Shown: positions 1-6,347, counted from the first letter of the stretch. The stretch is DNA of 11,137 nucleotides from Beroe ovata (GCA_946803715.1 CAMPET010000424.1:21755-32891), one strand, 5' to 3'. Translations and numbers: made by a program. The notes: generated from the letters alone by a model not told the origin.

Positions 1-204
1 AACCTTTCCCGAATTTTGGGTGTGGTTCCAATCAAATGTGCAGAATCTTATTATGACAGTAGTTATACAAAGTATGTACCCATTAACATCAAGGAATTCT
101 CCAAGGTATTAATAGAAGTGCGTGATCTAAGTGGACGATTTGTTAAATTCGACCCAAACTCAAAAACTGTCATCACACTTCATATAAGACCTATAAAAGG
201 GTAA
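1..204 (+). CDS. Penton-like minor capsid protein, C-terminal end (partial)
   Basis: The frame is open from base 1 to the TAA at 202-204, so only the last 67 residues of a longer gene are present. An internal GTG or ATG start is not needed. The tail has the pattern of a C-terminal beta strand of a single jelly-roll protein, with a conserved-looking LSGRFVKFD stretch followed by VITLHIRP just before the stop, as in the penton/minor capsid proteins of Polintons. It stands directly before the pVI-like and major capsid genes, the expected place for a vertex protein. The call rests on the tail pattern and the neighbours; the body of the gene is outside the window. A TATA box for the next gene lies within its last codons. 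Confidence 0.6.
   Translation, partial: NLSRILGVVPIKCAESYYDSSYTKYVPINIKEFSKVLIEVRDLSGRFVKFDPNSKTVITLHIRPIKG
192..199 (+). promoter_or_regulatory. TATA box for the capsid gene block
   Basis: TATAAAAG is a full-consensus TATA box, lying inside the last codons of the penton-like gene and three bases before its stop. It begins 41 bases before the ATG at 233, so transcription starting about 30 bases downstream would give a leader of roughly ten bases. No other good TATA is seen before the major capsid gene, so this one may serve both. Confidence 0.6.
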
Positions 205-232
205 TCTGTTTGAAACGATTTCAAACTTCACA

Positions 233-574
233 ATGGAGACTTTCAACTCACGTGATTTGGAACGTAAATATCGCTCTGTTTTTATGCAGAGTGGTGGGAG
301 TATGGATATGGATCGATACATTTATGGTATGGAGGGTGAAGGGCTTGGGAACTTTTTCGGTTCATTAATGAAGAAAGCAATACCTCTCATCGGTCAAGCT
401 ATAAAAGGGGTAGCTCGTACTGCAAAACCAATTGTTTCTGCTGCAGGAAAGGAATTAGTGACTGCTGGTGCAAAACGTGGTGTGCAGGAGTTGAATAAAG
501 TCATAGCTAAGAATTCTACAGTAACACATCGTCCTCATAAGAAGCGAAAACGAACACAATGGCAAAGTTTGTAA
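233..574 (+). CDS. pVI-like membrane-active minor capsid protein
   Basis: A 113-residue protein with a strong start context (CACAATGG). Residues 1-36 are polar with Met and Gly; residues 37-85 form a glycine- and alanine-rich amphipathic stretch starting GLGNFFGSLMKKAIPL; the end is basic (HKKRKR near residue 103). Residues 33-37 read MEGEG and fit the adenovirus protease consensus (M/I/L)XGX-G, with cleavage expected after residue 36. This layout, a short propeptide removed to free an amphipathic helix, matches adenovirus protein VI, which disrupts endosomal membranes and links the core to the shell. Function is inferred from layout and from position before the capsid gene, not from strong sequence identity. 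Its last 16 bases overlap the start of the capsid gene in another frame. A protein X-like role is the alternative. Confidence 0.6.
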   Translation: METFNSRDLERKYRSVFMQSGGSMDMDRYIYGMEGEGLGNFFGSLMKKAIPLIGQAIKGVARTAKPIVSAAGKELVTAGAKRGVQELNKVIAKNSTVTHRPHKKRKRTQWQSL

Positions 575-2184
575 ATAGTACTGAGTCGATCTCTGCTTCT
601 CTGTTGCTTTGGAACGATCTTCCAACACAAGTTTCAATTGTAGATACATATGAACAAAAGATTTGGCCTGTTACTAATATAACCAATGATGGTCCCATAA
701 ATTTTAATTTGCCACCACAACCGAATGGTCTGTTGTCAGATTTACACATTGTTTCCAAAATAAAAGTTCAAATGGACGGGGAGGATATAACATCACGACA
801 AAAAGATGTTTCGATAGTAAATAACTTGGCAAACAGTCTGTGGGGGGAGGTTTCGATGGTTTGTGCTGACAGGACAGAACTTTGTCAGAGTATGAAAAAT
901 GCATATGCATATCAAACATTCTTCAATACTGCACTGAACTCTGCCAAGGATAGAGAAGACAGTCTTTTCTATAATGAAGCGTTTCTAATGGATAGCGGTA
1001 AAACCAAGAAATCGGAAGAAGATTTGAGAATATTTTGGAAGTTTGATGGTCTTAGGGATGAATATTTTGAAGAACATGCAGATCTCCTTGGTTATTCCGA
1101 TCCAGATGATGCTAAGTTAGTTGATATGGATGCTGAAGCTATTGCAACTGCAAAGCGTGAAGCCAAAGCAAAATTCATAGAAAATTACAAAAATATATTA
1201 TTCACCTCGGATGAATACACTAAACATTTGGGGTATAGGACTTTGGCTTTGGCGAGTGATGATCAATTAGAGCTCGATATGGAAGAGAGAAACCGGTTGT
1301 TTGGTGCATGGATACCTACTGAAGCGAATCCAGCCGCTAGTAAACGTAGCTCACTCATTAATAACGGGCAGAGCCTCATTTTAGATAGTCGATTCCAAGT
1401 ACCACTACTGAATACAGCTAAATGTCTTCCAACGAATATGAAGATCAGGATAAGTCTCACGAGAAATAGTGACGACTTTCTACTCTTAGCTAAAGATGAC
1501 TCAAGCTATAGTATTGTCATTGAAGATGTATATCTAAGAGCAACTTATTATAGAGTGAGGGATGAAATCCTGAGCATCATAGAGGAGAGATTGAGAAAGG
1601 ATCCGATTCCCTACTTTATCTCCCGACCAGAAATCATAATAAGACCAGTTACACAGAACAGTAGAATTATCAGAGTAAATGACATCTTTAATGAAGATAT
1701 CCCACCATATGCATTTTTCTGCTTGCAGAGGAGTAGAGACTTTGAGGGTCGATTGAGGACAAATCCATTCACTTTTATTCCTTTCAAGAGATTCAATTTC
1801 TACAAAAATGGTAATCCCTATTTCTTGGAATCTCTTGAAGTCGGAACCATTGAGGAGATAAGAGAAAATGGTGACTATCGTTACCAAGACTTTGGTGAAT
1901 TCTTCAGACAATTGTACAGAACAGCAGGCAGAGAAACAAAGGGAGACTGTTTGATTGACAGCACAAACTTCCATCTCAATTTTATTGTGGGTATTAGCTT
2001 TGGAGCTGATCGTAGCAGTTTGTTGGATAGACATCTTAATCTACAAGAAAAGGCCTCATCATACATTGAAATTGATTTGGGTATTGATAGATCAATTCCT
2101 GCGGATATGATTCTGATAACTTATGCTGTGTATGATCGTCAAGTGCAGATTGACAAAGACCGAGTTTTGAGAATCATCGAGTGA
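559..2184 (+). CDS. Major capsid protein, double jelly-roll (F54H12.2-like)
   Basis: A 541-residue protein near the usual length of Polinton major capsid proteins. The N-terminus (SASLLLWNDLPTQVSIVDTY), the LWGEVSMV stretch with the following YAYQTFFNTALNSAKD, and the C-terminal ITYAVYDRQVQID are characteristic of the family often annotated as 'uncharacterized protein F54H12.2-like' in invertebrate genomes, identified as the hexon-like double jelly-roll capsid protein. A charged, acidic insertion around residues 165-235 probably forms a surface loop between strands. Pseudo-hexameric trimers of this protein would build the icosahedral shell. The gene is uninterrupted. The start has a strong CACAATGG context identical to that of the upstream gene, although the ATG lies 16 bases inside that gene. 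The protease gene follows after 38 bases. Confidence 0.85.
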   Translation: MAKFVNSTESISASLLLWNDLPTQVSIVDTYEQKIWPVTNITNDGPINFNLPPQPNGLLSDLHIVSKIKVQMDGEDITSRQKDVSIVNNLANSLWGEVSMVCADRTELCQSMKNAYAYQTFFNTALNSAKDREDSLFYNEAFLMDSGKTKKSEEDLRIFWKFDGLRDEYFEEHADLLGYSDPDDAKLVDMDAEAIATAKREAKAKFIENYKNILFTSDEYTKHLGYRTLALASDDQLELDMEERNRLFGAWIPTEANPAASKRSSLINNGQSLILDSRFQVPLLNTAKCLPTNMKIRISLTRNSDDFLLLAKDDSSYSIVIEDVYLRATYYRVRDEILSIIEERLRKDPIPYFISRPEIIIRPVTQNSRIIRVNDIFNEDIPPYAFFCLQRSRDFEGRLRTNPFTFIPFKRFNFYKNGNPYFLESLEVGTIEEIRENGDYRYQDFGEFFRQLYRTAGRETKGDCLIDSTNFHLNFIVGISFGADRSSLLDRHLNLQEKASSYIEIDLGIDRSIPADMILITYAVYDRQVQIDKDRVLRIIE

Positions 2185-2189
2185 CGTGG

Positions 2190-2197
2190 TATAAATA
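2190..2197 (+). promoter_or_regulatory. TATA box for the protease gene
   Basis: TATAAATA begins six bases after the capsid gene stop and 33 bases before the protease ATG at 2223. That spacing leaves only a few bases of leader if transcription starts about 30 bases downstream. It also argues against an earlier non-ATG start, since an upstream-extended frame would run through the TATA box itself. Confidence 0.6.
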
Positions 2198-2222
2198 CCT
2201 ACTTATCTACAGACCTGGAAAA

Positions 2223-2678
2223 ATGAAGCCATTGACCACCTATGATCTCAATGATATATTGTCAGAGAATACAGTCACCAGAAAGCACTATCTAGGTGCT
2301 TATCCAGCATGCATAAGTCCAAGAAATAAAGGTGTATATAGCTTCATATCAAATGGTCAAGCACATGATCAGCAAGGTGATCACTGGTTTGCTTGGTTTG
2401 CAAACAAGGATGCTGTTGCATTCTTTGATAGTTTTGGTAGATCTCCCATGGACTGTGCAATGCCAGACGACTTTCAAGATATTTTGAATGAATTTAATTT
2501 TGTAACATACAATCCTTTCCAACTACAGAGCTTTGAGTCAGAAAGCTGCGGATATTTTTGCATACATTTTATCTATTACAAGTCTTTAGGTCTAGATTAT
2601 AACCATTTTTTGAGAGAATATACAAATAATATAATGTTGAATGAGAAAATTGTTCAAAAATTTATTGACAATATTTGA
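2223..2678 (+). CDS. Adenain-like cysteine protease (capsid maturation protease)
   Basis: A 151-residue protein of the Ulp1/adenain fold (clan CE, C5/C48-like). The triad is complete: His54 in GDHWFAWF, Asp69 in FFDSFGR, and Cys109 in SESCGYFC. Gln102 sits seven residues before the cysteine, the spacing between Gln and Cys in adenovirus protease, and would form the oxyanion hole. In Polintons this enzyme is expected to cut minor capsid proteins during assembly; a fitting MEGE-G site is present in the 113-residue protein nearby. The start at 2223 is the first ATG of the frame and is correctly spaced from a TATA box. The last 25 bases overlap the end of a convergent gene. The protein is shorter than adenovirus protease (about 200 residues) but typical for Polintons. 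Confidence 0.9.
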   Translation: MKPLTTYDLNDILSENTVTRKHYLGAYPACISPRNKGVYSFISNGQAHDQQGDHWFAWFANKDAVAFFDSFGRSPMDCAMPDDFQDILNEFNFVTYNPFQLQSFESESCGYFCIHFIYYKSLGLDYNHFLREYTNNIMLNEKIVQKFIDNI

Positions 2679-3055
2679 ATTTTTGAAAAGTCCAGAATTT
2701 TACTTGTACCAAAAAATAGCATGCAAAATGAAATCCCATTGTCTCTAAGATTGCAGTAAACATCTTCATAGCACGGATGGAAGTTGTGATCGCACCAGTC
2801 AGCAACAAAGTCGTCATAATTAACATCAGTTCTCTTATTATCCATAATTAAAAGGCCATCCTTACTTCTTCTTATATTCAATTGATTCAGTCTTTTTATA
2901 AAATCTGTAGTACGCTTCTCATCTTGGTTCTCGTGAAAGCTTTGCTTGATGATTAGATTCTGTGGTACATCAACTTTTTTTACTTCCCCATGGAAACTCT
3001 CTGTTGGTACCAAGAGAACACTGTTATTCTCTGGTAGAACCAGGTATCGAGACAT
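2654..3055 (-). CDS. Polinton hypothetical protein, 133 aa
   Basis: The start codon shares one base with the stop of the preceding minus-strand gene in a TAATG string. The protein begins SRYLVLPENNSVLLVPTES, and a central block (residues about 68-92) containing KDGLLIMDN resembles the small Polinton ORF that begins with a 'MVLVP' type strand and later has a 'GE-x-I-x-GxxI' block. That comparison is from memory of the family and is moderate at best. The C-terminal third has several Cys and His residues with no standard zinc motif. Function is unknown; its place between minor capsid and protease genes suggests a virion or assembly role. The 3' end overlaps the protease gene by 25 bases on the other strand, so the C-terminus is constrained by both proteins. 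Confidence 0.6.
   Translation of the reverse strand: MSRYLVLPENNSVLLVPTESFHGEVKKVDVPQNLIIKQSFHENQDEKRTTDFIKRLNQLNIRRSKDGLLIMDNKRTDVNYDDFVADWCDHNFHPCYEDVYCNLRDNGISFCMLFFGTSKILDFSKIQILSINF
2661..2666 (-). terminator. Poly(A) signal AATAAA for the minus-strand gene chain
   Basis: On the minus strand AATAAA lies in the last codons of the 133-aa gene, just before its stop at 2654-2656. It is the only canonical hexamer at the end of the integrase-to-133-aa series and would place cleavage inside the 3' end of the protease gene on the opposite strand. Confidence 0.4.
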
Positions 3056-3417
3056 TACAAAACAGCTTTTACTAATCCCCCCAAAATCGGTAGAACTGTG
3101 GTCAAAATGCTTGCCAGGGCACCTCCTCTCTGTCTGGTCAACTTCCCCTTTATACCTCTACTCTTGAGCTTACTTGCTGATCTGATCAAAGGCCTGTGCT
3201 TCTTCATCATTTCAGCTTGCTGATTGGAAAGATTCAAATCTTCATTTGCCAGTAGTTTGAACACAAGGTTCAGGGCTCTGAACAAGTCGTTTGGTGCATT
3301 TTTGAGTATTACTTTACGGTCCTTGGCATTACTTTCTGCTAATTTTTTCAAAATATAACCATGTTTCTTGAGCAGTGATGCTTGATTCACAGATAAACGC
3401 TTGGAAACCATTCCCAA
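3055..3417 (-). CDS. Small basic pX-like minor capsid protein
   Basis: A 120-residue protein, helical and basic for most of its length (residues 5-95), ending RQRGGALASILTTVLPILGGLV with a hydrophobic tail of about 20 residues. Small proteins with a helical body, an RGG-type junction and a hydrophobic glycine-rich tail are a regular part of Polintons and adintoviruses and have been compared with adenovirus core or membrane-lytic peptides. The GG-A junction near residue 100 looks like a possible protease site, but it lacks the Met/Ile/Leu required by the strict adenain consensus. Its first 31 bases overlap the end of the ATPase gene, and its stop overlaps the next start by one base. A second in-frame ATG two codons downstream is also possible as a start. 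Confidence 0.6.
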   Translation of the reverse strand: MGMVSKRLSVNQASLLKKHGYILKKLAESNAKDRKVILKNAPNDLFRALNLVFKLLANEDLNLSNQQAEMMKKHRPLIRSASKLKSRGIKGKLTRQRGGALASILTTVLPILGGLVKAVL

Positions 3418-4004
3418 TAGTCCGTAAGTACAGTGAGTTCTTTTGGTATCTCAGGCGCTAGGCTTAACAAAATGAATCCTCTTTGTTGTCGGGAACTCCT
3501 TAAATATGCGTTTGTTACACGCTTCAGGTCTGGTCCACAGAACATTTGTTGCGCCAATGTATTTATCTGTCTATAGTGTCGCTGTGTGTTGAATAAGACA
3601 AAGTAATGTGCATTAGAACTCATCAATCTGAACAAGGGGCAGTTGGGGAAAAGGTTTTGTGTTATGTAGAATAATGATATTTGCTTATGATGGGAGCCAA
3701 GGATGAACATTTCTGCCATCTCTTTGTTCTTCCCACTCAAGATCAAATCATCTACAACAAGTAGAGATGGTTTAGATGTGTCCATCTGATCAAAGTCCAG
3801 ACCTTTGATAAATTTGATTTTTTCTTGTTCTTCGTCATTCCATGTCTTCATAAAGTCCTGTTTTACATTGTACATGTAATATATATTGTCTGGAAATGGG
3901 TGGACAAGTCTTTGACGGATTACTTCAAGAATAAATTGCGTTTTACCTATACCTGTAGGACCAAATATGATGGTGTTATGAGAGGCTAGAAACTTGATGG
4001 GCAT
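3387..4004 (-). CDS. A32-like (FtsK/HerA) genome-packaging ATPase
   Basis: A 205-residue P-loop ATPase. Walker A is GPTGIGKT at residues 15-22, Walker B is LLVVDD at 81-86, and ITQNLF at 114-119 provides the polar sensor after the next strand. An arginine-rich RHYRQI segment later in the domain may supply the arginine finger. Length and order match the DNA-packaging ATPases of Polintons, related to poxvirus A32 and the FtsK/HerA superfamily, which pump genomes into capsids. The ATG shares its A with the stop of the chromodomain reading frame (TAATG), and its end overlaps the next gene by 31 bases. No promoter-like sequence is seen directly before it, so expression probably depends on transcripts from the integrase promoter. 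Confidence 0.9.
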   Translation of the reverse strand: MPIKFLASHNTIIFGPTGIGKTQFILEVIRQRLVHPFPDNIYYMYNVKQDFMKTWNDEEQEKIKFIKGLDFDQMDTSKPSLLVVDDLILSGKNKEMAEMFILGSHHKQISLFYITQNLFPNCPLFRLMSSNAHYFVLFNTQRHYRQINTLAQQMFCGPDLKRVTNAYLRSSRQQRGFILLSLAPEIPKELTVLTDYWEWFPSVYL

Positions 4005-4243
4005 TACAAGTTAAAAAGATCCTCTTGTGATATCCAACTATTAGCCTTGTCAGGGTAACCCAAGAATTTAACCAAGTATTCTGTTTTCCCTCTTTTTACG
4101 CGTTTGTTGACAATCTTCTCGATTGGCCAAATGTTATCACTAACATCAACTGCTTGCAACTCACTACTGTAGAAGGAACCCTCAATCACAGTGCCTTTAT
4201 AGTCTGACAAACCATAAGTCACAGGGTAAGTGACCTTATACAA
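4004..4243 (-). CDS. Chromodomain tail of the integrase, cut off by an in-frame stop
   Basis: This frame is the same one as the integrase core and directly follows its stop. The N-terminal part (TYPVTYGLSDYKGTVIEGSFY) looks like the SH3-like DNA-binding barrel of retroviral-type integrases. The C-terminal part (IEKIVNKRVKRGKTEYLVKFLGYPDKANSWISQEDL) is a full chromodomain with the aromatic residues of the YLVKFLGYP and SW positions, which would target integration to methylated histone. There is no ATG anywhere in this segment; the first usable codon would be a TTG. It can therefore be made only by readthrough or through another unusual route, or it is dead in this copy. It ends in TAATG, overlapping the ATPase start by one base. 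Confidence 0.8.
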   Translation of the reverse strand: MYKVTYPVTYGLSDYKGTVIEGSFYSSELQAVDVSDNIWPIEKIVNKRVKRGKTEYLVKFLGYPDKANSWISQEDLFNL

Positions 4244-4269
4244 CCAGCCTTATACAAAGGCTGGTTGTA
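4239..4269. repeat. Perfect 12-bp inverted repeat holding the integrase stop
   Basis: TACAACCAGCCT at 4239-4250 and AGGCTGGTTGTA at 4258-4269 are perfect inverted repeats with a 7-base loop. CCTTATACAA also occurs twice as a direct repeat (4234-4243 and 4248-4257, period 14). The integrase stop codon (4250-4252) lies at the arm-loop junction. The pattern fits a local template-switch or duplication event. Confidence 0.85.
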
Positions 4270-5128
4270 ATTCATTCACAGTAAATACTTCATAAGAAAA
4301 AGTCTGCTCATACCCCTTCTGGAACAGGCTCTTCTTTTTAGTGATACGAACTGATTCACCTAAACTGAATCGAGGGGTTGAATGTTTATTCTGCTTCATA
4401 ATCTCTGGGTTTAAGTTTTCCCTCACCTCACGCTCATTTTGCTCATTGACATCATTTGGTGCGAATTGTGTTGATCGATGCTTGCTCTCATTGTAGCCAT
4501 CTACCAAGTCATCCAAAACATCAATCCATTTATGACTACCACGAGCCGTGAAGCTGCGATACATGCGTGTTTTCAAGGTCCTATTGAACCTTTCGACTAT
4601 GGCACATTTCCGATCACTGTACACACTAAAATACTTAATCTTTAGCTTCTTGAGTAGACTGAGAAAAGGCTGGTTGTATAATTCAGTCCCCTGGTCAAAC
4701 TCCATTTTCTGTGGAGTATTATTGTGCAAGAATGGTGACATGACAGACATTATAGCACTTGCCGACTNCATGACAGACATTATAGAACTTGCCGACTTCC
4801 TCTTCATTTTAAAAGCCCATGCTTTCTTACTAAATGTGTCTATAATAGTTACTATCCAACGAAAACCCTCATTATGTCTCTCAAATTTTGTCATATCTAC
4901 TAGATCTATCTGGAACAAATAATTGATCCCCTTTGTATATATTCTCCTATATACTGGAGGCTTGGTTACAGGTTTGTGTAAAGTGTAGCTGTCTACTTTT
5001 TTCAGTGAATTCTCCACAGTTTTGTAACTAGTGTTCTGGTTTTTTGCTTTAAGAGCATTATAAAAACGACGTTTTCCAGCAAACGAAGCTGGAAACTTTG
5101 GGTCTTGATAGTTTGACTTGGTGTCCAT
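4250..5128 (-). CDS. Polinton integrase, RVE core (DDE)
   Basis: A retrovirus-like integrase with an N-terminal region (residues 5-60, YQDPKFPASFAG and SYTLHKPV are typical of Polinton integrases) and a DDE catalytic core: Asp75 in QIDLVDM, Asp145 in MEFDQGTE, and Glu179 in IVERFNRTLK. These three bind the two metal ions for strand transfer. The enzyme would insert the element, normally producing a short target duplication. The frame stops at 4250-4252 immediately before the DNA-binding barrel and chromodomain, which continue in the same frame, so the gene is split by a stop. A ten-residue segment after residue 111 is repeated around an ambiguous base. Its start lies 25 bases from a shared palindromic TATA element. 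Confidence 0.88.
   Translation of the reverse strand: MDTKSNYQDPKFPASFAGKRRFYNALKAKNQNTSYKTVENSLKKVDSYTLHKPVTKPPVYRRIYTKGINYLFQIDLVDMTKFERHNEGFRWIVTIIDTFSKKAWAFKMKRKSASSIMSVMXSASAIMSVMSPFLHNNTPQKMEFDQGTELYNQPFLSLLKKLKIKYFSVYSDRKCAIVERFNRTLKTRMYRSFTARGSHKWIDVLDDLVDGYNESKHRSTQFAPNDVNEQNEREVRENLNPEIMKQNKHSTPRFSLGESVRITKKKSLFQKGYEQTFSYEVFTVNELQPAFV
4739..4798. repeat. 30-bp tandem duplication flanking an unresolved base
   Basis: Two 30-base units (4739-4768 and 4769-4798) differ at one base (c4756 versus a4786) plus the N at 4768. The unit adds ten residues to the integrase between its first and second catalytic aspartates without shifting the frame. The single N exactly at the junction suggests an assembly gap closed on overlapping ends rather than real duplication. 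Confidence 0.8.
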
Positions 5129-5153
5129 CTAAAATTACTCCTGACCTTGGGTG

Positions 5154-5163
5154 TATATATATA
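5154..5163. promoter_or_regulatory. Bidirectional palindromic TATA element
   Basis: TATATATATA lies in the 60-base gap between the divergent integrase (ATG at 5128, minus) and zinc-finger (ATG at 5189, plus) genes. It is self-complementary and exactly central: 25 bases separate it from each start codon. The total distance from TATA start to ATG is 35 bases on each side, so each mRNA would have a leader of only a few bases if starts are about 30 bases downstream. Confidence 0.6.
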
Positions 5164-5188
5164 GACTGAATTCACAAGAAGATACAAA

Positions 5189-6319
5189 ATGACTCTGTCA
5201 TGCGAGTACTGCGATAAGAAGTTCCCCACAAATGCTAGTCTTTATGTACATAAGAAGACTCAGCATGGACCTCCAAAGTTGTTACTCATGAACCATGATC
5301 ATAAAAAGGTAAATTCTGTGGGTGATAAGCGAAAGCAGAAGACTAAAATTGATGGTGGACCGAGAAAGAGGCGAAAAGAGGAGTTTAAAGTTATAGATGA
5401 GTACAACGATGGTGATAGTCTAGATGATGTTGCTGTTGTTGATGAGTATAGTGATGAGCAAGATGATGAAAATGTCAAGATTGTTGATAAATACAGTGAT
5501 GATGACCAAGATGATGAAAATCTAAAAATCGTTGATAAACTCAGTGACGATGGTCAGGATGACACAAACTTGAGTGTTGTCGATGATTTCAGTGATGGAG
5601 AAGATAACATTCAACCCACAGTGAGGAAGAAAGTGAATTACAAGGTATTATATGAAAACTGCATGAGGAGGAGTCGAAAGTTGAAGGAAAGAATCAAACA
5701 AACAACAACGTTTCACAATAGGAGAATTAAAGAATTGCAAAATAAGATCAACCAAGAGAAAAAGGGTCACAAATTGCAAATAGAGGCCTTGCAGAGTGAA
5801 CATAGTGAAGAAATTAATATGCTGAGGGAGAAGAATGAGAGAGATTTGCAAAGTTTGCAGGCAAAGTATAAAAATAGTTATGAAAAATTGGAGAATGAAT
5901 GTGAGGACAAGATAAAACAGATGAGTGACCATATAAAATCATTGGAAGAGGATGATGAAAGCATTGATAGTTTAACCAAAGCTATATTCAACTGTACTTC
6001 CATGCAAGAAATTTTCGAAATATTGGATCTCTTGAAGAATCACCAGTATGATCAAGTCGTTGAGAAACATTTAAAGACCCTGCAAAATCTATTTCTGAGC
6101 CTATCATTTGGTATCCTACCAATCTGTCAACCACAAAGAAGTAAAATAAGTGATGCACAGAGGAAAACCGTTGAAAAAATACAAAATTCATCACCATCTC
6201 GTGCTAAAGGGATCCTTAAGCAGCATAGATATGAAATAACGAATTTATTTGCAATCATTGAAGATTCGCTCAAGTTGGCTAGGAACAGCTACAATAAGTA
6301 CGGAACAGAAGGTATATAA
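5189..6319 (+). CDS. Zinc-finger, acidic-repeat, coiled-coil Polinton protein
   Basis: A 376-residue protein built of five parts. A single classical C2H2 finger occupies residues 5-26 (C5, C8, F12, L18, H21, H26). A basic region, KRKQKTK at 47-53 and PRKRRKEE at 58-65, looks like a bipartite nuclear signal. Five acidic repeats follow at 66-139, each a hydrophobic V/I-rich core, an Asp, and a Ser/Asp cluster, like SUMO-interaction motifs. A long charged coiled coil spans about 158-258. The C-terminal helical domain (about 265-376) includes FLSLSFGILPICQPQR and ends with SYNKYG; this domain recurs in Polinton-associated proteins as I remember them. A nuclear DNA- or chromatin-associated role is inferred. 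Its TAA stop is part of the TATA box of the next gene. Confidence 0.75.
   Translation: MTLSCEYCDKKFPTNASLYVHKKTQHGPPKLLLMNHDHKKVNSVGDKRKQKTKIDGGPRKRRKEEFKVIDEYNDGDSLDDVAVVDEYSDEQDDENVKIVDKYSDDDQDDENLKIVDKLSDDGQDDTNLSVVDDFSDGEDNIQPTVRKKVNYKVLYENCMRRSRKLKERIKQTTTFHNRRIKELQNKINQEKKGHKLQIEALQSEHSEEINMLREKNERDLQSLQAKYKNSYEKLENECEDKIKQMSDHIKSLEEDDESIDSLTKAIFNCTSMQEIFEILDLLKNHQYDQVVEKHLKTLQNLFLSLSFGILPICQPQRSKISDAQRKTVEKIQNSSPSRAKGILKQHRYEITNLFAIIEDSLKLARNSYNKYGTEGI
5384..5605 (+). repeat. Five tandem SUMO-interaction-like repeats in the protein
   Basis: Hydrophobic cores FKVID, VAVVD, VKIVD, LKIVD and LSVVD start at residues 66, 81, 96, 112 and 128 of the zinc-finger protein, a spacing of 15, 15, 16 and 16. 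Four of the five are followed within three residues by a Ser-Asp/Glu acidic cluster; the first has Asn-Asp. This fits the SUMO-interaction consensus of three hydrophobics in a four-residue core plus acidic or phosphorylatable residues. Confidence 0.7.
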
Positions 6320-6320
6320 G
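6313..6320 (+). promoter_or_regulatory. TATA box overlapping the zinc-finger gene stop
   Basis: TATATAAG contains the TAA stop (6317-6319) of the zinc-finger gene. It begins 35 bases before the ATG at 6348, the same spacing seen at other genes of this element. This favours 6348 over the in-frame ATG at 6333, which would lie before the expected transcription start. Confidence 0.55.
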
Positions 6321-6347
6321 TGTACATGTGTGATGCCATACTACAAG

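Noticed and set aside
1-60. Terminal inverted repeat at the left edge
   Set aside because: The left edge is coding (penton-like frame open from base 1), and nothing at the right edge is complementary to it.
1534-2034. A 166-codon open frame on the minus strand
   Set aside because: It lies wholly inside the capsid gene on the opposite strand, has no family-like motifs and is a shadow of codon composition.
2181-2222. Non-ATG (GTG) start for the protease 14 codons upstream
   Set aside because: The extension includes the TATA box and overlaps the capsid stop; ATG at 2223 is correctly placed.
4548-4922. A 124-codon plus-strand frame through the integrase
   Set aside because: It is antisense to the DDE core and includes the ambiguous base; the minus-strand frame carries all catalytic motifs.
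6333-6335. ATG at 6333 as the start of the membrane protein
   Set aside because: It lies only 20 bases after the TATA start, before the expected transcription start; 6348 is preferred, though transcripts from further upstream could use it.
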